Assembly: GCA_038207745.1 (NCBI GenBank) | Contig: JBBQZL010000083.1 | Coordinates: 1-10,972, forward strand | Direction of reading: 5' to 3' | Length of the DNA: 10,972 nt | DNA from: JBBQZL01 sp038207745 | GTDB taxonomy: Bacteria; Actinomycetota; Thermoleophilia; Solirubrobacterales; 70-9 | Shown: in pieces, positions 1-6,438 of the stretch | Position numbering within the stretch: the stretch's first letter is position 1 | Layout of the letters: every line of letters begins with the position of its first letter | Notes under the pieces: generated by a model | The model's database searches: none | What the model was told of the DNA's origin: nothing | The model's input: the letters and a program-made list of their open reading frames with translations, nothing else | Translations under genes and position numbers: made by a program

Positions 1-161
1 CCGTCGATGACGCGAAGGACCCGGGCGCGCTGAGCGGCGCCGCCGGCGGTGCCGCGGTCCCCGGCCGGATCGTCTTCGCCACGGCCGGCGATCAGCGCGT
101 AGGCGATCAGCGCGAGCAGCAGCAGCGTCCCGGCGGTGCGGCCCCTGACGCCCGGAACCAT
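1..161 (-). CDS. N-terminus of a secreted or membrane-anchored SNase-like (thermonuclease) protein, partial
   Basis: Reading leftward from an ATG at 161-159, 53 complete codons are open to the window edge; the rest of the gene lies outside. Residues 1-8 carry Arg (VPGVRGR), and residues 11-25 are a hydrophobic stretch (GTLLLLALIAYALIA), which fits a signal peptide or membrane anchor. An acidic, Gly/Ala-rich linker follows (about 27-44). The last visible residues, ARVLRVIDG (46-54), closely resemble the opening of staphylococcal-nuclease-fold domains, where the pattern is a hydrophobic strand followed by V-I-D-G-D-T. A secreted nuclease is therefore the best guess, but no catalytic Arg or Glu can be checked. 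There is no clear Shine-Dalgarno sequence. The gene starts 31 bp beyond the stop of the aldolase on the same strand, with a hairpin in between, so it may be either read through or independent. Confidence 0.55.
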   Translation of the reverse strand, partial: MVPGVRGRTAGTLLLLALIAYALIAGRGEDDPAGDRGTAGGAAQRARVLRVID

Positions 162-183
162 CGCCGCCCGCCGCTGCCCTATC

Positions 184-202
184 GATCCCCGCTCAGGGGA
201 TC
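184..202 (-). terminator. Hairpin with the aldolase stop codon in its loop
   Basis: A perfect 7-bp inverted repeat (GATCCCC at 184-190, GGGGATC at 196-202) encloses a 5-nt loop at 191-195. The loop contains the TGA stop of the aldolase gene (193-195, read on the minus strand). No T-run follows, so this is at best a weak or partial terminator, or a 3'-end-stabilising hairpin between the aldolase and the downstream nuclease-like gene. Confidence 0.4.
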
Positions 203-1110
203 CGGTGGACGCTGGAGAGCATGATCTCCTTGATCTGGCCGATGATCTCGAGCGCCTCGCTCCACTCGCGCTGCCAGACGTTGCGCCCGAAGATGACGCC
301 GGATCCACCCGCCTGCATCACCGACTTGGTGTGGCCGATGACCGTCTCGTCGTCAGTCCTGGAACCTCCCGAAAGCACAACCAGCGAGCGGCCGGCAGAT
401 GCGACGCAGTGCGCGATCGCCTCGTCCTGGGAGGCCTTCATCTCGTTGTAGGGCGCCGGAGCGTCCCTGTCGTGGTCAGATGCCTTGGGCATGTTCAGCT
501 TGACCACGTCGGCGCCCATCTCCATCGCCATCCGGGCTGCGTAATCGATCGCGTAGAGCGAGGTTGCGCCGCCCTTTGCGTCGATCGCCTCGCCGCGGGG
601 GTATGCCCAGACGACCAGCGGCATGCCGAAACGGTCGCAGTCCTGGCGAACCTGGCGCAGCTGGGTGAGGTCCTCGTCCTGCCGGGGTGATCCGACATAG
701 AGCGTGTAGCCGACGGCGTCGGCGCCGAGGCGGACGGCATCCTCGACGCTCGAGTTGCAGCTTGAAAAGGCCTTTGCCGAGGACGGGATATCGGTCTTGC
801 CGTTGACCTTGAGGATCAGCGGGACCGCGCCCGCGTAGTCCGGGTAATACTTCTCGGCCATCCCGATCTGGCATGCCAGAGCCGAATAACCGGCCTCTGC
901 CGCAAGTCTGAACTGGTACTCGGGATCCTTCGAGGCCGGGTTCGGGAAGAAGTCACGCGGGCCGTGCTCGATCCCCTGATCGATCGGCAGGAGCATCAGT
1001 GTCCCGTTGCCGGGGCCGAACTCAAACAGCAGCCGGTGCAGCCGCGCGCGCTTGCCCGGCGCAAGGATCGAAAGCAGTGACTTCTGCTCGGTCAGGCTCT
1101 TTGCTTCCAT
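193..1110 (-). CDS. fbaB: Class I fructose-bisphosphate aldolase, DhnA/FbaB (archaeal) type
   Basis: This 305-residue protein belongs to the DhnA/FbaB branch of class I aldolases, cytoplasmic (beta/alpha)8 enzymes that cleave fructose-1,6-bisphosphate to dihydroxyacetone phosphate and glyceraldehyde-3-phosphate through a Schiff-base lysine. Visible family signatures are PIDQGIEHGP (42-51, with Asp44), WAYPRGE (168-174, Tyr169 being the likely acid/base), DVVKLNMP (201-208, Lys204 the expected Schiff-base residue), VVLSGGSRTDDE (244-255), and a phosphate-binding GGSGVIFGRNVWQ (268-280). The length lies between archaeal (about 260) and E. coli FbaB (350) forms. The ATG at 1110 has a strong Shine-Dalgarno, AGGAGGA, at 1127-1121 with 10 nt spacing. 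It diverges from the ligase gene at 1230. A related DhnA family member (for example an aminotransfer aldolase of the aromatic pathway) is a less likely alternative. Confidence 0.9.
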   Translation of the reverse strand: MEAKSLTEQKSLLSILAPGKRARLHRLLFEFGPGNGTLMLLPIDQGIEHGPRDFFPNPASKDPEYQFRLAAEAGYSALACQIGMAEKYYPDYAGAVPLILKVNGKTDIPSSAKAFSSCNSSVEDAVRLGADAVGYTLYVGSPRQDEDLTQLRQVRQDCDRFGMPLVVWAYPRGEAIDAKGGATSLYAIDYAARMAMEMGADVVKLNMPKASDHDRDAPAPYNEMKASQDEAIAHCVASAGRSLVVLSGGSRTDDETVIGHTKSVMQAGGSGVIFGRNVWQREWSEALEIIGQIKEIMLSSVHRIP

Positions 1111-1165
1111 GAAGCTGGAATCCTCCTGGGGATCGTGGCACCGTGGGGCACCTTGAGTAGGGCCG

Positions 1166-1171
1166 CATTAT
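1166..1171 (-). promoter_or_regulatory. fbaB: Possible -10 box of the aldolase promoter
   Basis: On the minus strand CATAAT lies at 1171-1166, inside GTGACATAATG. It stands out in this GC-rich intergenic stretch and would give a leader of roughly 45-50 nt carrying the AGGAGGA Shine-Dalgarno. No convincing -35 box is seen 16-18 bp upstream, so the call is weak. Confidence 0.3.
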
Positions 1172-1229
1172 GTCACCGGCCTCTCCAGGGAGGGGTACGA
1201 TCCGGCGATCCGGGGAATCCGGGAGCCAA

Positions 1230-2363
1230 ATGCTGGAACACAAATTCAAAGGACCCGCGTTCACGGTAGGCATCGAGGAGGAGCTGATGCTCGTCGATGC
1301 CGAGCGCCTTTGCCTGTCCCCGGGAATCGGCGCGATCCTCGATGGCCTTCCCGGGGAAAACCCGCCGGGCCAGGTCAAACCCGAGCTGGTGCAGTCGGTT
1401 CTCGAGATCGCCACCGAACCGTGTCCGAACCTCGCTGAGGCCGCAATACAGCTGACCGAGCTGCGCGAGAGGGTCCGCAACGTGGCAGCGCGCCACGGAA
1501 TGCTGCTCGGCGCGGGCGGTGCCCACCCGACCTCGCTCTGGGCGGATCAGCTGATCACCGATGGGCCGCGATACGCGGCGATAATCGAGGAGCTGGGCTG
1601 GATCGCCAGGCAGGAGGTGATCTTCGGCACCCACGTCCACATCGGGATCGACGGAGCAGACAAGGCGATCTACGTTGCCGACGGCATTCGGCGGCACATG
1701 CCGCTGCTCCTGGCGATCTCGGCAAACTCACCTCTCTGGGAGGGATACGTCACCGGGATGATGTCCACCCGAACCCTGATCTTCCGCCACTTTCCCCGCA
1801 GCGGCATACCGCCCCACTACGGGACCTGGGAGATCTTTTCCCGCCGCGTCGAGCTGATGACACGGGCCGGCGCGATCGCCGACTACACCTATCTCTGGTG
1901 GGACGTTCGCCCACATCCCAACCTCGGCACGATCGAGATCCGGATCTTCGACCAGCAGACGACGATCGCGGAGACGATCGCGCTCTCGGCACTGACCCTC
2001 TGCCTCGTCCATCGCTACTCGCGGAACTTCGATGACAGGAAGCCCCTGGTGGAGGTGCCGACCGAGCTGATCGACGACAATAAGATCCACGCTGCCCTGC
2101 GCGGTCTCGACTCCGAACTTGTCGACTTCCCAAGCGATCGCCGGGCACCTGCCGCCGAGCTTGCCCGCGAGCTGATCGCTGAACTCCGCTCCGATGCCGT
2201 GGCGCTCGGCTGTGAGCAGGAGCTCTCTGCCGTCACCGCCCTGATCGAAGCCGGAACCGGTGCCAGGCGCCAGCTCGAGATCCTCGAAGGCTCCGGATCT
2301 GATCAGCTGATCCGCTTCTTGTGCGGAGAGCAAGGCGCGCAGGCGGCTATGCTCGACCGGTGA
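1230..2363 (+). CDS. GCS2-family carboxylate-amine ligase (YbdK-type glutamate-cysteine ligase)
   Basis: The 377-residue product has the layout of glutamate-cysteine ligase family 2 (YbdK/EgtA-like), ATP-dependent cytoplasmic enzymes that join the gamma-carboxylate of glutamate to an amine, classically cysteine. Signatures are FTVGIEEELMLVD (11-23, the Mg/ATP-binding acidic strand), VLEIATEP (57-64), THVHIGID (134-141), LAISANSPLWEG (161-172), STRTLIFRHFP (179-189) and LGTIEIRIFDQQT (232-244). Length is typical of the YbdK group. The ATG at 1230 is preferred because GGGAG precedes it (1221-1225) and the family starts close to this point; the upstream ATG at 1170 would add 20 Arg/Gly/Ser-rich residues with no family match. 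Whether the product is gamma-glutamylcysteine (for a low-molecular-weight thiol or ergothioneine) or another amide cannot be told here. Its stop overlaps the next start. Confidence 0.88.
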   Translation: MLEHKFKGPAFTVGIEEELMLVDAERLCLSPGIGAILDGLPGENPPGQVKPELVQSVLEIATEPCPNLAEAAIQLTELRERVRNVAARHGMLLGAGGAHPTSLWADQLITDGPRYAAIIEELGWIARQEVIFGTHVHIGIDGADKAIYVADGIRRHMPLLLAISANSPLWEGYVTGMMSTRTLIFRHFPRSGIPPHYGTWEIFSRRVELMTRAGAIADYTYLWWDVRPHPNLGTIEIRIFDQQTTIAETIALSALTLCLVHRYSRNFDDRKPLVEVPTELIDDNKIHAALRGLDSELVDFPSDRRAPAAELARELIAELRSDAVALGCEQELSAVTALIEAGTGARRQLEILEGSGSDQLIRFLCGEQGAQAAMLDR

Positions 2364-3130
2364 GTCAGACCGAGCTCAACGTCATCTGCAAGAACTGTGG
2401 ACGCGAGGTCAGCCCGTATGTGACGGAGTGCCCGTACTGCGGAGTGCGGCTGCGCAAGCGGGCCCCGAAGCTGGAGCAGCGCGACGGACTGCTGGAGCGA
2501 AAGGAGCCTCGGATCAATCCGATGCACCGCCTGCGTGCGCAGAAGAGCAGGCTCGGCGCGATCTCCGGCGCCCGGCCGTACGCCACGATCCTGATCATCC
2601 TGGTCTCAGCCGCGACGATCCTGGTTCAGCGCGCTGCCGGCTTGAGCCTCTATGACCTCGGAGCGATCGTCGGTTCCGTCGACGGGGATTGGTGGCGCTT
2701 TCTGACCGCCTCCTTCGTCTACGAGGACATCGGATATCTCTTTGTGATCGCCGTGATCATCGCGATCTTCGGCTCCGGTGTCGAGCGGCGACTCGGTCGA
2801 GTGCCGGCGCTCCTGCTGCTCTTTGCCTGCGGTGCGCTCGGGATGATCGCGGGGTACGGGATCGAGACCGCGATCGGCGAGGCCCCCCTCGCGGCGGGCG
2901 GCAACGCTATCGCCCTCGGCGCGGTGACCGCCTGGCTCGCGATCCGCCACTCCGAGGCGCGCCACTCGATTGATCAGGATTACGACGTGATCGGCGTCGC
3001 CATGGCTGTCGTCGTGATGCTGGCCCTGCCGATCTTCGATCCCTTTGCCGACCCCTTCGTCGGTCTCGCCGGCGGCGTGATCGGGGCCCTCGCGGGCCTT
3101 GCGGCCGTCACCATGAGGCCCCACCACTGA
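2360..3130 (+). CDS. Zinc-ribbon rhomboid-like membrane protein, catalytic residues absent
   Basis: The start is the GTG at 2360-2362, which overlaps the ligase stop as GTGA and indicates translational coupling. The 256-residue protein has an N-terminal zinc ribbon (Cys10-x2-Cys13-x10-Cys24-x2-Cys27), a basic linker (29-72), then a hydrophobic region with about six membrane segments (roughly 74-90, 121-138, 148-166, 176-194, 208-225, 232-250). The fold looks rhomboid: DWWRFLTASFVY (110-121) matches the usual WWR-L-T-x-F-L-H entry, followed by GSGVERRLGR (138-147) and a GG-x-x-GA-x-AG motif near the end. The catalytic serine motif G-x-S-G reads GGNAIALGA (180-188), the last-helix His is missing from FVGLAGGVIG (233-242), and the loop/TM2 His and Asn are Tyr and Ile. 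It is therefore probably a pseudoprotease or chaperone-like (iRhom/derlin-like) protein. The role is unknown. Confidence 0.72.
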   Translation: MSQTELNVICKNCGREVSPYVTECPYCGVRLRKRAPKLEQRDGLLERKEPRINPMHRLRAQKSRLGAISGARPYATILIILVSAATILVQRAAGLSLYDLGAIVGSVDGDWWRFLTASFVYEDIGYLFVIAVIIAIFGSGVERRLGRVPALLLLFACGALGMIAGYGIETAIGEAPLAAGGNAIALGAVTAWLAIRHSEARHSIDQDYDVIGVAMAVVVMLALPIFDPFADPFVGLAGGVIGALAGLAAVTMRPHH

Positions 3131-3149
3131 GCCAGCCTGGAAGGATTCG

Positions 3150-3806
3150 ATGAGCAGGGACTATCCGAACATGACCCCGGATCTCCATCGCTACGCGGTC
3201 GGGCATTCCGAGCAGGACGAGAGGCTTGAAGCGCTGGGCCGGGAGACCGATGCGCTCGGCTCCGTCGCCAAGATGCAGATGGCCCCCGAGCAGGCGGCTT
3301 TGATGACGGTCCTGGTCAAGGCGATGGGGGCCAGACGCGCGGTCGAGATCGGGACATTCACCGGCTATGGATCGATCGCGATCGCCAGGGGCCTGCCAAC
3401 CGACGGCATCCTTGTCACCTGCGACGTGAGCGAGGAATACACAGCAATTGCCAGGCGTCACATCGAGAGTGCAGGCCTCGCGGATCGAATCGATATCCGG
3501 ACCGATCCCGCGCTCGAAACCCTGGCTGGTCTCGAGCCCGATCCGCCCTTTGACTTCGCCTTCATCGATGCCGACAAGGAGAGCTATCCGGCCTACCACG
3601 AGGCGGTGCTGAGGCTGCTCCGGCCGGGGGGCCTTATCGTCGTCGACAACGTCTTTCGGAACGGCGACGTGATCGACGGCTCGATCACGGACCCCGGTGT
3701 TCTCGCGATCCGCGAACTCAATGACACGATCGCATCTGATCCGCGCGTGGCGTCGCGGGCAATGATCGGCGTGGCCGACGGCATCATCCTCGCAACCAAG
3801 GCCTGA
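3150..3806 (+). CDS. SAM-dependent class I O-methyltransferase (family 3, caffeoyl-CoA OMT-like)
   Basis: This 218-residue enzyme has the full layout of family 3 O-methyltransferases, soluble, metal-dependent enzymes that methylate catechol-type hydroxyls with S-adenosylmethionine. The SAM site is AVEIGTFTGYGSIAIA (64-79); the acidic ribose contact is in VTCDVSEEY (89-97); the metal-binding residues are Asp140 in FIDADKESY (138-146) and Asp166-Asn167 in LIVVDNV (162-168). The segment around 43-50 (QMAPEQAA) fits the helix that closes over SAM. The ATG at 3150 has GGAAGG at 3139-3144 and lies 19 bp after the rhomboid-like gene, so the two are likely co-transcribed. The natural substrate is unknown; bacterial members with no phenylpropanoid pathway are common. 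Confidence 0.88.
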   Translation: MSRDYPNMTPDLHRYAVGHSEQDERLEALGRETDALGSVAKMQMAPEQAALMTVLVKAMGARRAVEIGTFTGYGSIAIARGLPTDGILVTCDVSEEYTAIARRHIESAGLADRIDIRTDPALETLAGLEPDPPFDFAFIDADKESYPAYHEAVLRLLRPGGLIVVDNVFRNGDVIDGSITDPGVLAIRELNDTIASDPRVASRAMIGVADGIILATKA

Positions 3807-3816
3807 GCGGGGATGG

Positions 3817-3841
3817 CCGGTTCGGGGTCACCCGGAGCCGG
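3817..3841 (+). terminator. Hairpin after the O-methyltransferase gene
   Basis: CCGGTTCGGG (3817-3826), loop GTCA, then CCCGGAGCCGG (3831-3841) folds into a 10-bp stem with one G-U pair and one bulged G, 10 bp after the TGA at 3804-3806. There is no U-tract, but the position between two units, just before a possible new promoter, makes a terminator plausible. Confidence 0.4.
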
Positions 3842-3848
3842 ACCTCGT

Positions 3849-3854
3849 TACGCT
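3849..3854 (+). promoter_or_regulatory. Possible -10 box of a leaderless promoter
   Basis: TACGCT lies 7 nt before the GTG start at 3862, the distance expected if transcription starts at the first base of the start codon. No Shine-Dalgarno precedes that GTG and no good -35 box is visible, since the region overlaps the hairpin. Confidence 0.35.
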
Positions 3855-3861
3855 GTTTCGA

Positions 3862-4200
3862 GTGGCTGAGGACGCATACTCGGAGGAGCAGATCGACGCC
3901 GCGGTCGAGCGGCTGACCGATCCCGTGCGATTCCGCGAGGCGGAGCGGATCGTCGCCTTTGCCGCACCCCAGCTCCAGAAGGTCCTCGCAGCAGCCCTGG
4001 GCGCCGGTGGTTGGTTTGACCAGGCTCACGAGTCCGAATCTTTGAAGGCGGCGACGGCGCCCGATGCCGATGATCGGATCACGGCGGTGCGGACCCTATT
4101 GGCCGAGGAGGCCCGAATGGGCATGATGGTGGGAGTTGCAGTCGGCTGGGCGCTTCACGCCGAGCTGGATGGGGCCGATTCAGAAGATAAGGAGAGCTAG
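3862..4200 (+). CDS. Small conserved-looking hypothetical protein
   Basis: I do not recognise this 112-residue protein. It starts at GTG 3862 and is acidic at both ends. A mostly helical N-terminal half (SEEQIDAAVERLTDPVRFRE at 7-26) precedes QLQKVLAAALGAGGWFDQA (37-55). A conspicuous hydrophobic stretch, RMGMMVGVAVGWALHAELDG (85-104), could be a buried helix or a short amphipathic membrane contact. No Cys residue, signal peptide or known catalytic motif is seen. The coding case rests on unbroken frame, codon use like its neighbours, and its tight link to the hydrolase 4 bp downstream, whose Shine-Dalgarno lies inside this gene's 3' end. It is probably an accessory or unrelated partner in a two-gene operon. 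Confidence 0.7.
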   Translation: MAEDAYSEEQIDAAVERLTDPVRFREAERIVAFAAPQLQKVLAAALGAGGWFDQAHESESLKAATAPDADDRITAVRTLLAEEARMGMMVGVAVGWALHAELDGADSEDKES

Positions 4201-4204
4201 CTCG

Positions 4205-4918
4205 ATGGAGATTCATTACCACGGTCACTCGTGTTTTGAGATCAGGGACGGAGAGACCTGTCTGCTGCTGGATCCGTTCCTCAAACCGAACAACCCGGTC
4301 GCGCTGAGCACGGCCGAGGACGTTGACGCGACCCACATCGCGATCTCCCATGGCCATGTTGATCACGTCGCCGACGCGGTCGGGATCGCGAAGCGGACGG
4401 GTGCTCCCTGCGTGGCGATCGTCGAGCTCGCCAACTGGCTCCAGGGCCAAGGCGTCGAGAATGTCTCAGACCCCAACCTCGGGGGTACCGTCCACTTTGA
4501 TTGGGGTTCAGTGAAACTGGTCCCCGCCTGGCACACCAACACGGTCGCCGGGTCCGAAGAGGCGCCGTACAGCGCCGAGCATGGCGTCGTCATGGGTACC
4601 GCGGCGGGGTTGATCATCAGGATCGGTGGCCAGACCGTCTACCACGCAGGAGACACCTGCCTGTTCGGCGACATGAAGCTGATCGCCGAGCGTGATCCAG
4701 TCGACATCGTGATGCTCCCGATCGGTGGCCACTACACGATGGACCGAAGCGATGCCGCATTTGCGGCTGGTCTGATCGGCGCCCACACCGTTATCCCGAT
4801 GCATTACGACACCTTCCCGCCGATCGAGACCGACGCAGCGGCATTCCGCGACGAGGTCGAGTCGACGACCTCGTCAAAGGTCGTCGTGATGAGCCCCGGA
4901 GACACGCACCAGGTCTGA
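4205..4918 (+). CDS. UPF0173 metal-dependent hydrolase (metallo-beta-lactamase fold)
   Basis: The 237-residue product belongs to the UPF0173 (YtkL-like) group of zinc-dependent beta-lactamase-fold hydrolases; the physiological substrate of the group is unknown. The binuclear metal site is visible: HGHVDH (His49, His51, Asp53, His54), His110 in PAWH, Asp150 in YHAGDT (146-151), and His200 in VIPMHYDT (196-203). The N-terminus MEIHYHGHSCFEI (1-13) and LLLDPFL (20-26) are typical of the family, as is the short length without an added domain. The ATG at 4205 is chosen over upstream in-frame ATGs because AAGGAGA lies at 4189-4195 with 9 nt spacing and the family begins exactly here. It follows the small gene by 4 bp and is probably co-transcribed with it. 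Confidence 0.9.
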   Translation: MEIHYHGHSCFEIRDGETCLLLDPFLKPNNPVALSTAEDVDATHIAISHGHVDHVADAVGIAKRTGAPCVAIVELANWLQGQGVENVSDPNLGGTVHFDWGSVKLVPAWHTNTVAGSEEAPYSAEHGVVMGTAAGLIIRIGGQTVYHAGDTCLFGDMKLIAERDPVDIVMLPIGGHYTMDRSDAAFAAGLIGAHTVIPMHYDTFPPIETDAAAFRDEVESTTSSKVVVMSPGDTHQV

Positions 4919-4950
4919 ATCGACCAGGTGACCGGGGTGACGATGGCGAA

Positions 4951-4975
4951 GGCGCCGCCCAAATGGGCTGGCGCC
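4951..4975. terminator. Bidirectional hairpin between convergent genes
   Basis: GGCGCC (4951-4956) and GGCGCC (4970-4975) flank an inner CCC/GGG stem with loop AAAT (4961-4964), making a 9-bp GC-rich hairpin with a small internal loop. It lies in the 68 bp between the stops of the UPF0173 hydrolase (+) and the sigma-factor gene (-), where a shared terminator is expected. T-runs are absent on both sides. Confidence 0.5.
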
Positions 4976-4986
4976 GAACGGCTGGG

Positions 4987-6438
4987 CTAGTTGGTGCCCA
5001 GCTCCTCGGTGGCGTCCGTTGCCGGCTCGGCCTCCGGGGCCGGTGAATCTGATTTCTCTGCGTCCGGAGGTGTGATCACGGTGCTTGGGGGTGTGACGAT
5101 CACGACGGCGGCTCCGCCTCCAACCGAGGGGATTGAACCGCTGGAGCCGGTGGCGCCGGTGGGTGTCTCGGTTTCGAGGACGGGATCAACGGCGGCTGCC
5201 GCTGCCGGAGCCTCGGTGGAAGGAGTCCCACTCGGATTGGTTGCCGCGGGTTCAGTTGGCGCGGCGTTAACCGGTGCCGGATCGGCGGCTGCGGCGACCG
5301 GCTCTGCGGGAGCGTCTGGAACAGCCTCAGCCTGGACTACGGGGACGCTGGAAGCGGTGACCATGCGATGAGCTGTGGGCTGGTGGGTCTGTGCGGTGCT
5401 CTCGCGGGCGATCGCCGGCTTGTTCGGGGTGGCGATGACCTGATTGCGAACCTCAACCGCGCCTGCCGTCAGGACCGCCGCCGTGACGACACCGGCAACC
5501 GCCTTGGCGCCGATGACGCTGCCGACAGCGCTGATTCCGCCGCCGGTTCCAAATGCCGCACCGGTACCGACCGTTGCTGCTCCGGCACCTGCGCCGGCAC
5601 CCGCCGCGGAAGCGGCGCTGCCGGCACCGAAGCCGAGCTTGCCGAGCAGGAGACCCTTGAGAGCGAGGATGCCGCCGACCGGGAAGATTGCTGCGAAGGC
5701 CTTGGTGTCGGAGCGGATCTGGCTGCGGAAGGCCCCACACTCGTCGCACTCACGGACGTGGCGGCGGACCGGGCCGGTGACCTTGCGTAGACCCTCGGCT
5801 GCCTCGGCGAGTTCAAGCCGAACCTCGCCACAGGTGAGGAGGCGAGCCTGGCTTGCCTCGGCCAATGAGATCCTGGCGCGAACCAGCAGCGACTTGACGG
5901 AGGGTACGGTCGTTTCCATGGTCACGGCGATCTCTTCATATGAGAGCGCGTCCATCTCACGGAGCAGGAGGGCGGTGCGCTGCGTCTCGGGAAGCTTCTT
6001 GACGTCAGAAAGAAGTTGACGGAACTCTTCGCGGTTGTGGACCATCTCATGGGTCGTGGCCGCATCGACCATCGGCACCGTGTCCATCGACTCCTTGCAA
6101 TCGGCGGTCGGCTTGCGAAGGTGGTTCAGGGATCGGTTGCGTGCGATCCGGTAGAGCCATGGCCGCAGGTTGATCTCGCGGCTGTCGGCGAGCATCGCCT
6201 TGTAGGCATTGACGAAGACCTCCTGCAGCACGTCCTCGGCGTCTTCCGTCGAGCCGAGCATCTGGCGACAGAATCCGAGCAGCCGTGGCTGGTAGCGGTC
6301 AACGATCGTTTCGAAGGCACCCGCATTGCCGCCCCTGGCAAGCGCAATCAGCCGGTCATCACCCTGCAGCTTGAGCAGCGGTGACCTGCGGGCCAGAAGA
6401 CCGCGGCGGTTGGCTGTTGTGAGTGCAGAGGCTTCCAC
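4987..6438 (-). CDS. ECF sigma factor fused to a zinc-finger anti-sigma-like domain, membrane segment and long Pro/Ala tail
   Basis: The 483-residue protein joins four parts. Residues 27-108 are sigma-70 region 2 (AFETIVDRY; DAEDVLQEVFVNAYKA 66-81; LRPWLYRIARN 91-101). Residues 139-195 are region 4 with its helix-turn-helix (ALSYEEIAVTMETTVPSVKS 164-183). Residues 200-240 are a zf-HC2-like finger with Cys203 and His227-x3-Cys231-x2-Cys234, as in ZAS anti-sigma domains. Hydrophobic segments follow at 253-271 and, after a Gly/Ala-rich spacer, at about 302-328. The last 150 residues are rich in Ala, Pro, Glu and Thr and look disordered and extracytoplasmic. This suggests a membrane-tethered sigma factor held inactive by its own anti-sigma module. 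Start is GTG 6438; an AGAGGG lies 13 nt upstream, rather far. No separate anti-sigma gene is adjacent. Its regulon and inducing signal are unknown. Confidence 0.85.
   Translation of the reverse strand: MEASALTTANRRGLLARRSPLLKLQGDDRLIALARGGNAGAFETIVDRYQPRLLGFCRQMLGSTEDAEDVLQEVFVNAYKAMLADSREINLRPWLYRIARNRSLNHLRKPTADCKESMDTVPMVDAATTHEMVHNREEFRQLLSDVKKLPETQRTALLLREMDALSYEEIAVTMETTVPSVKSLLVRARISLAEASQARLLTCGEVRLELAEAAEGLRKVTGPVRRHVRECDECGAFRSQIRSDTKAFAAIFPVGGILALKGLLLGKLGFGAGSAASAAGAGAGAGAATVGTGAAFGTGGGISAVGSVIGAKAVAGVVTAAVLTAGAVEVRNQVIATPNKPAIARESTAQTHQPTAHRMVTASSVPVVQAEAVPDAPAEPVAAAADPAPVNAAPTEPAATNPSGTPSTEAPAAAAAVDPVLETETPTGATGSSGSIPSVGGGAAVVIVTPPSTVITPPDAEKSDSPAPEAEPATDATEELGTN

Noticed and set aside
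136..690. Long plus-strand open frame opposite the aldolase
   Set aside because: It is antisense to a clear aldolase with family motifs and a strong Shine-Dalgarno; its Arg/His/Val-rich composition is typical of a shadow of GC-rich coding sequence.
1170..1229. Upstream ATG (1170) as the start of the GCS2-type ligase
   Set aside because: The extra 20 residues have no family counterpart and no Shine-Dalgarno. ATG 1230 has GGGAG upstream and starts where the family starts.
2606..3127. 173-codon minus-strand frame opposite the rhomboid-like gene
   Set aside because: It is His/Asp/Gly-rich with no domain, and the plus strand encodes a membrane protein coupled to its neighbour. It is a shadow of the hydrophobic codons.
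2360..3130. Active rhomboid protease
   Set aside because: The serine of G-x-S-G and the partner histidine are not present at the expected places.
5444..6019. 191-codon plus-strand open frame opposite the sigma-factor gene
   Set aside because: It has Ala/Ser/Arg-rich low-complexity content with no motif, and the opposite strand encodes recognisable ECF regions 2 and 4 and a zinc finger.
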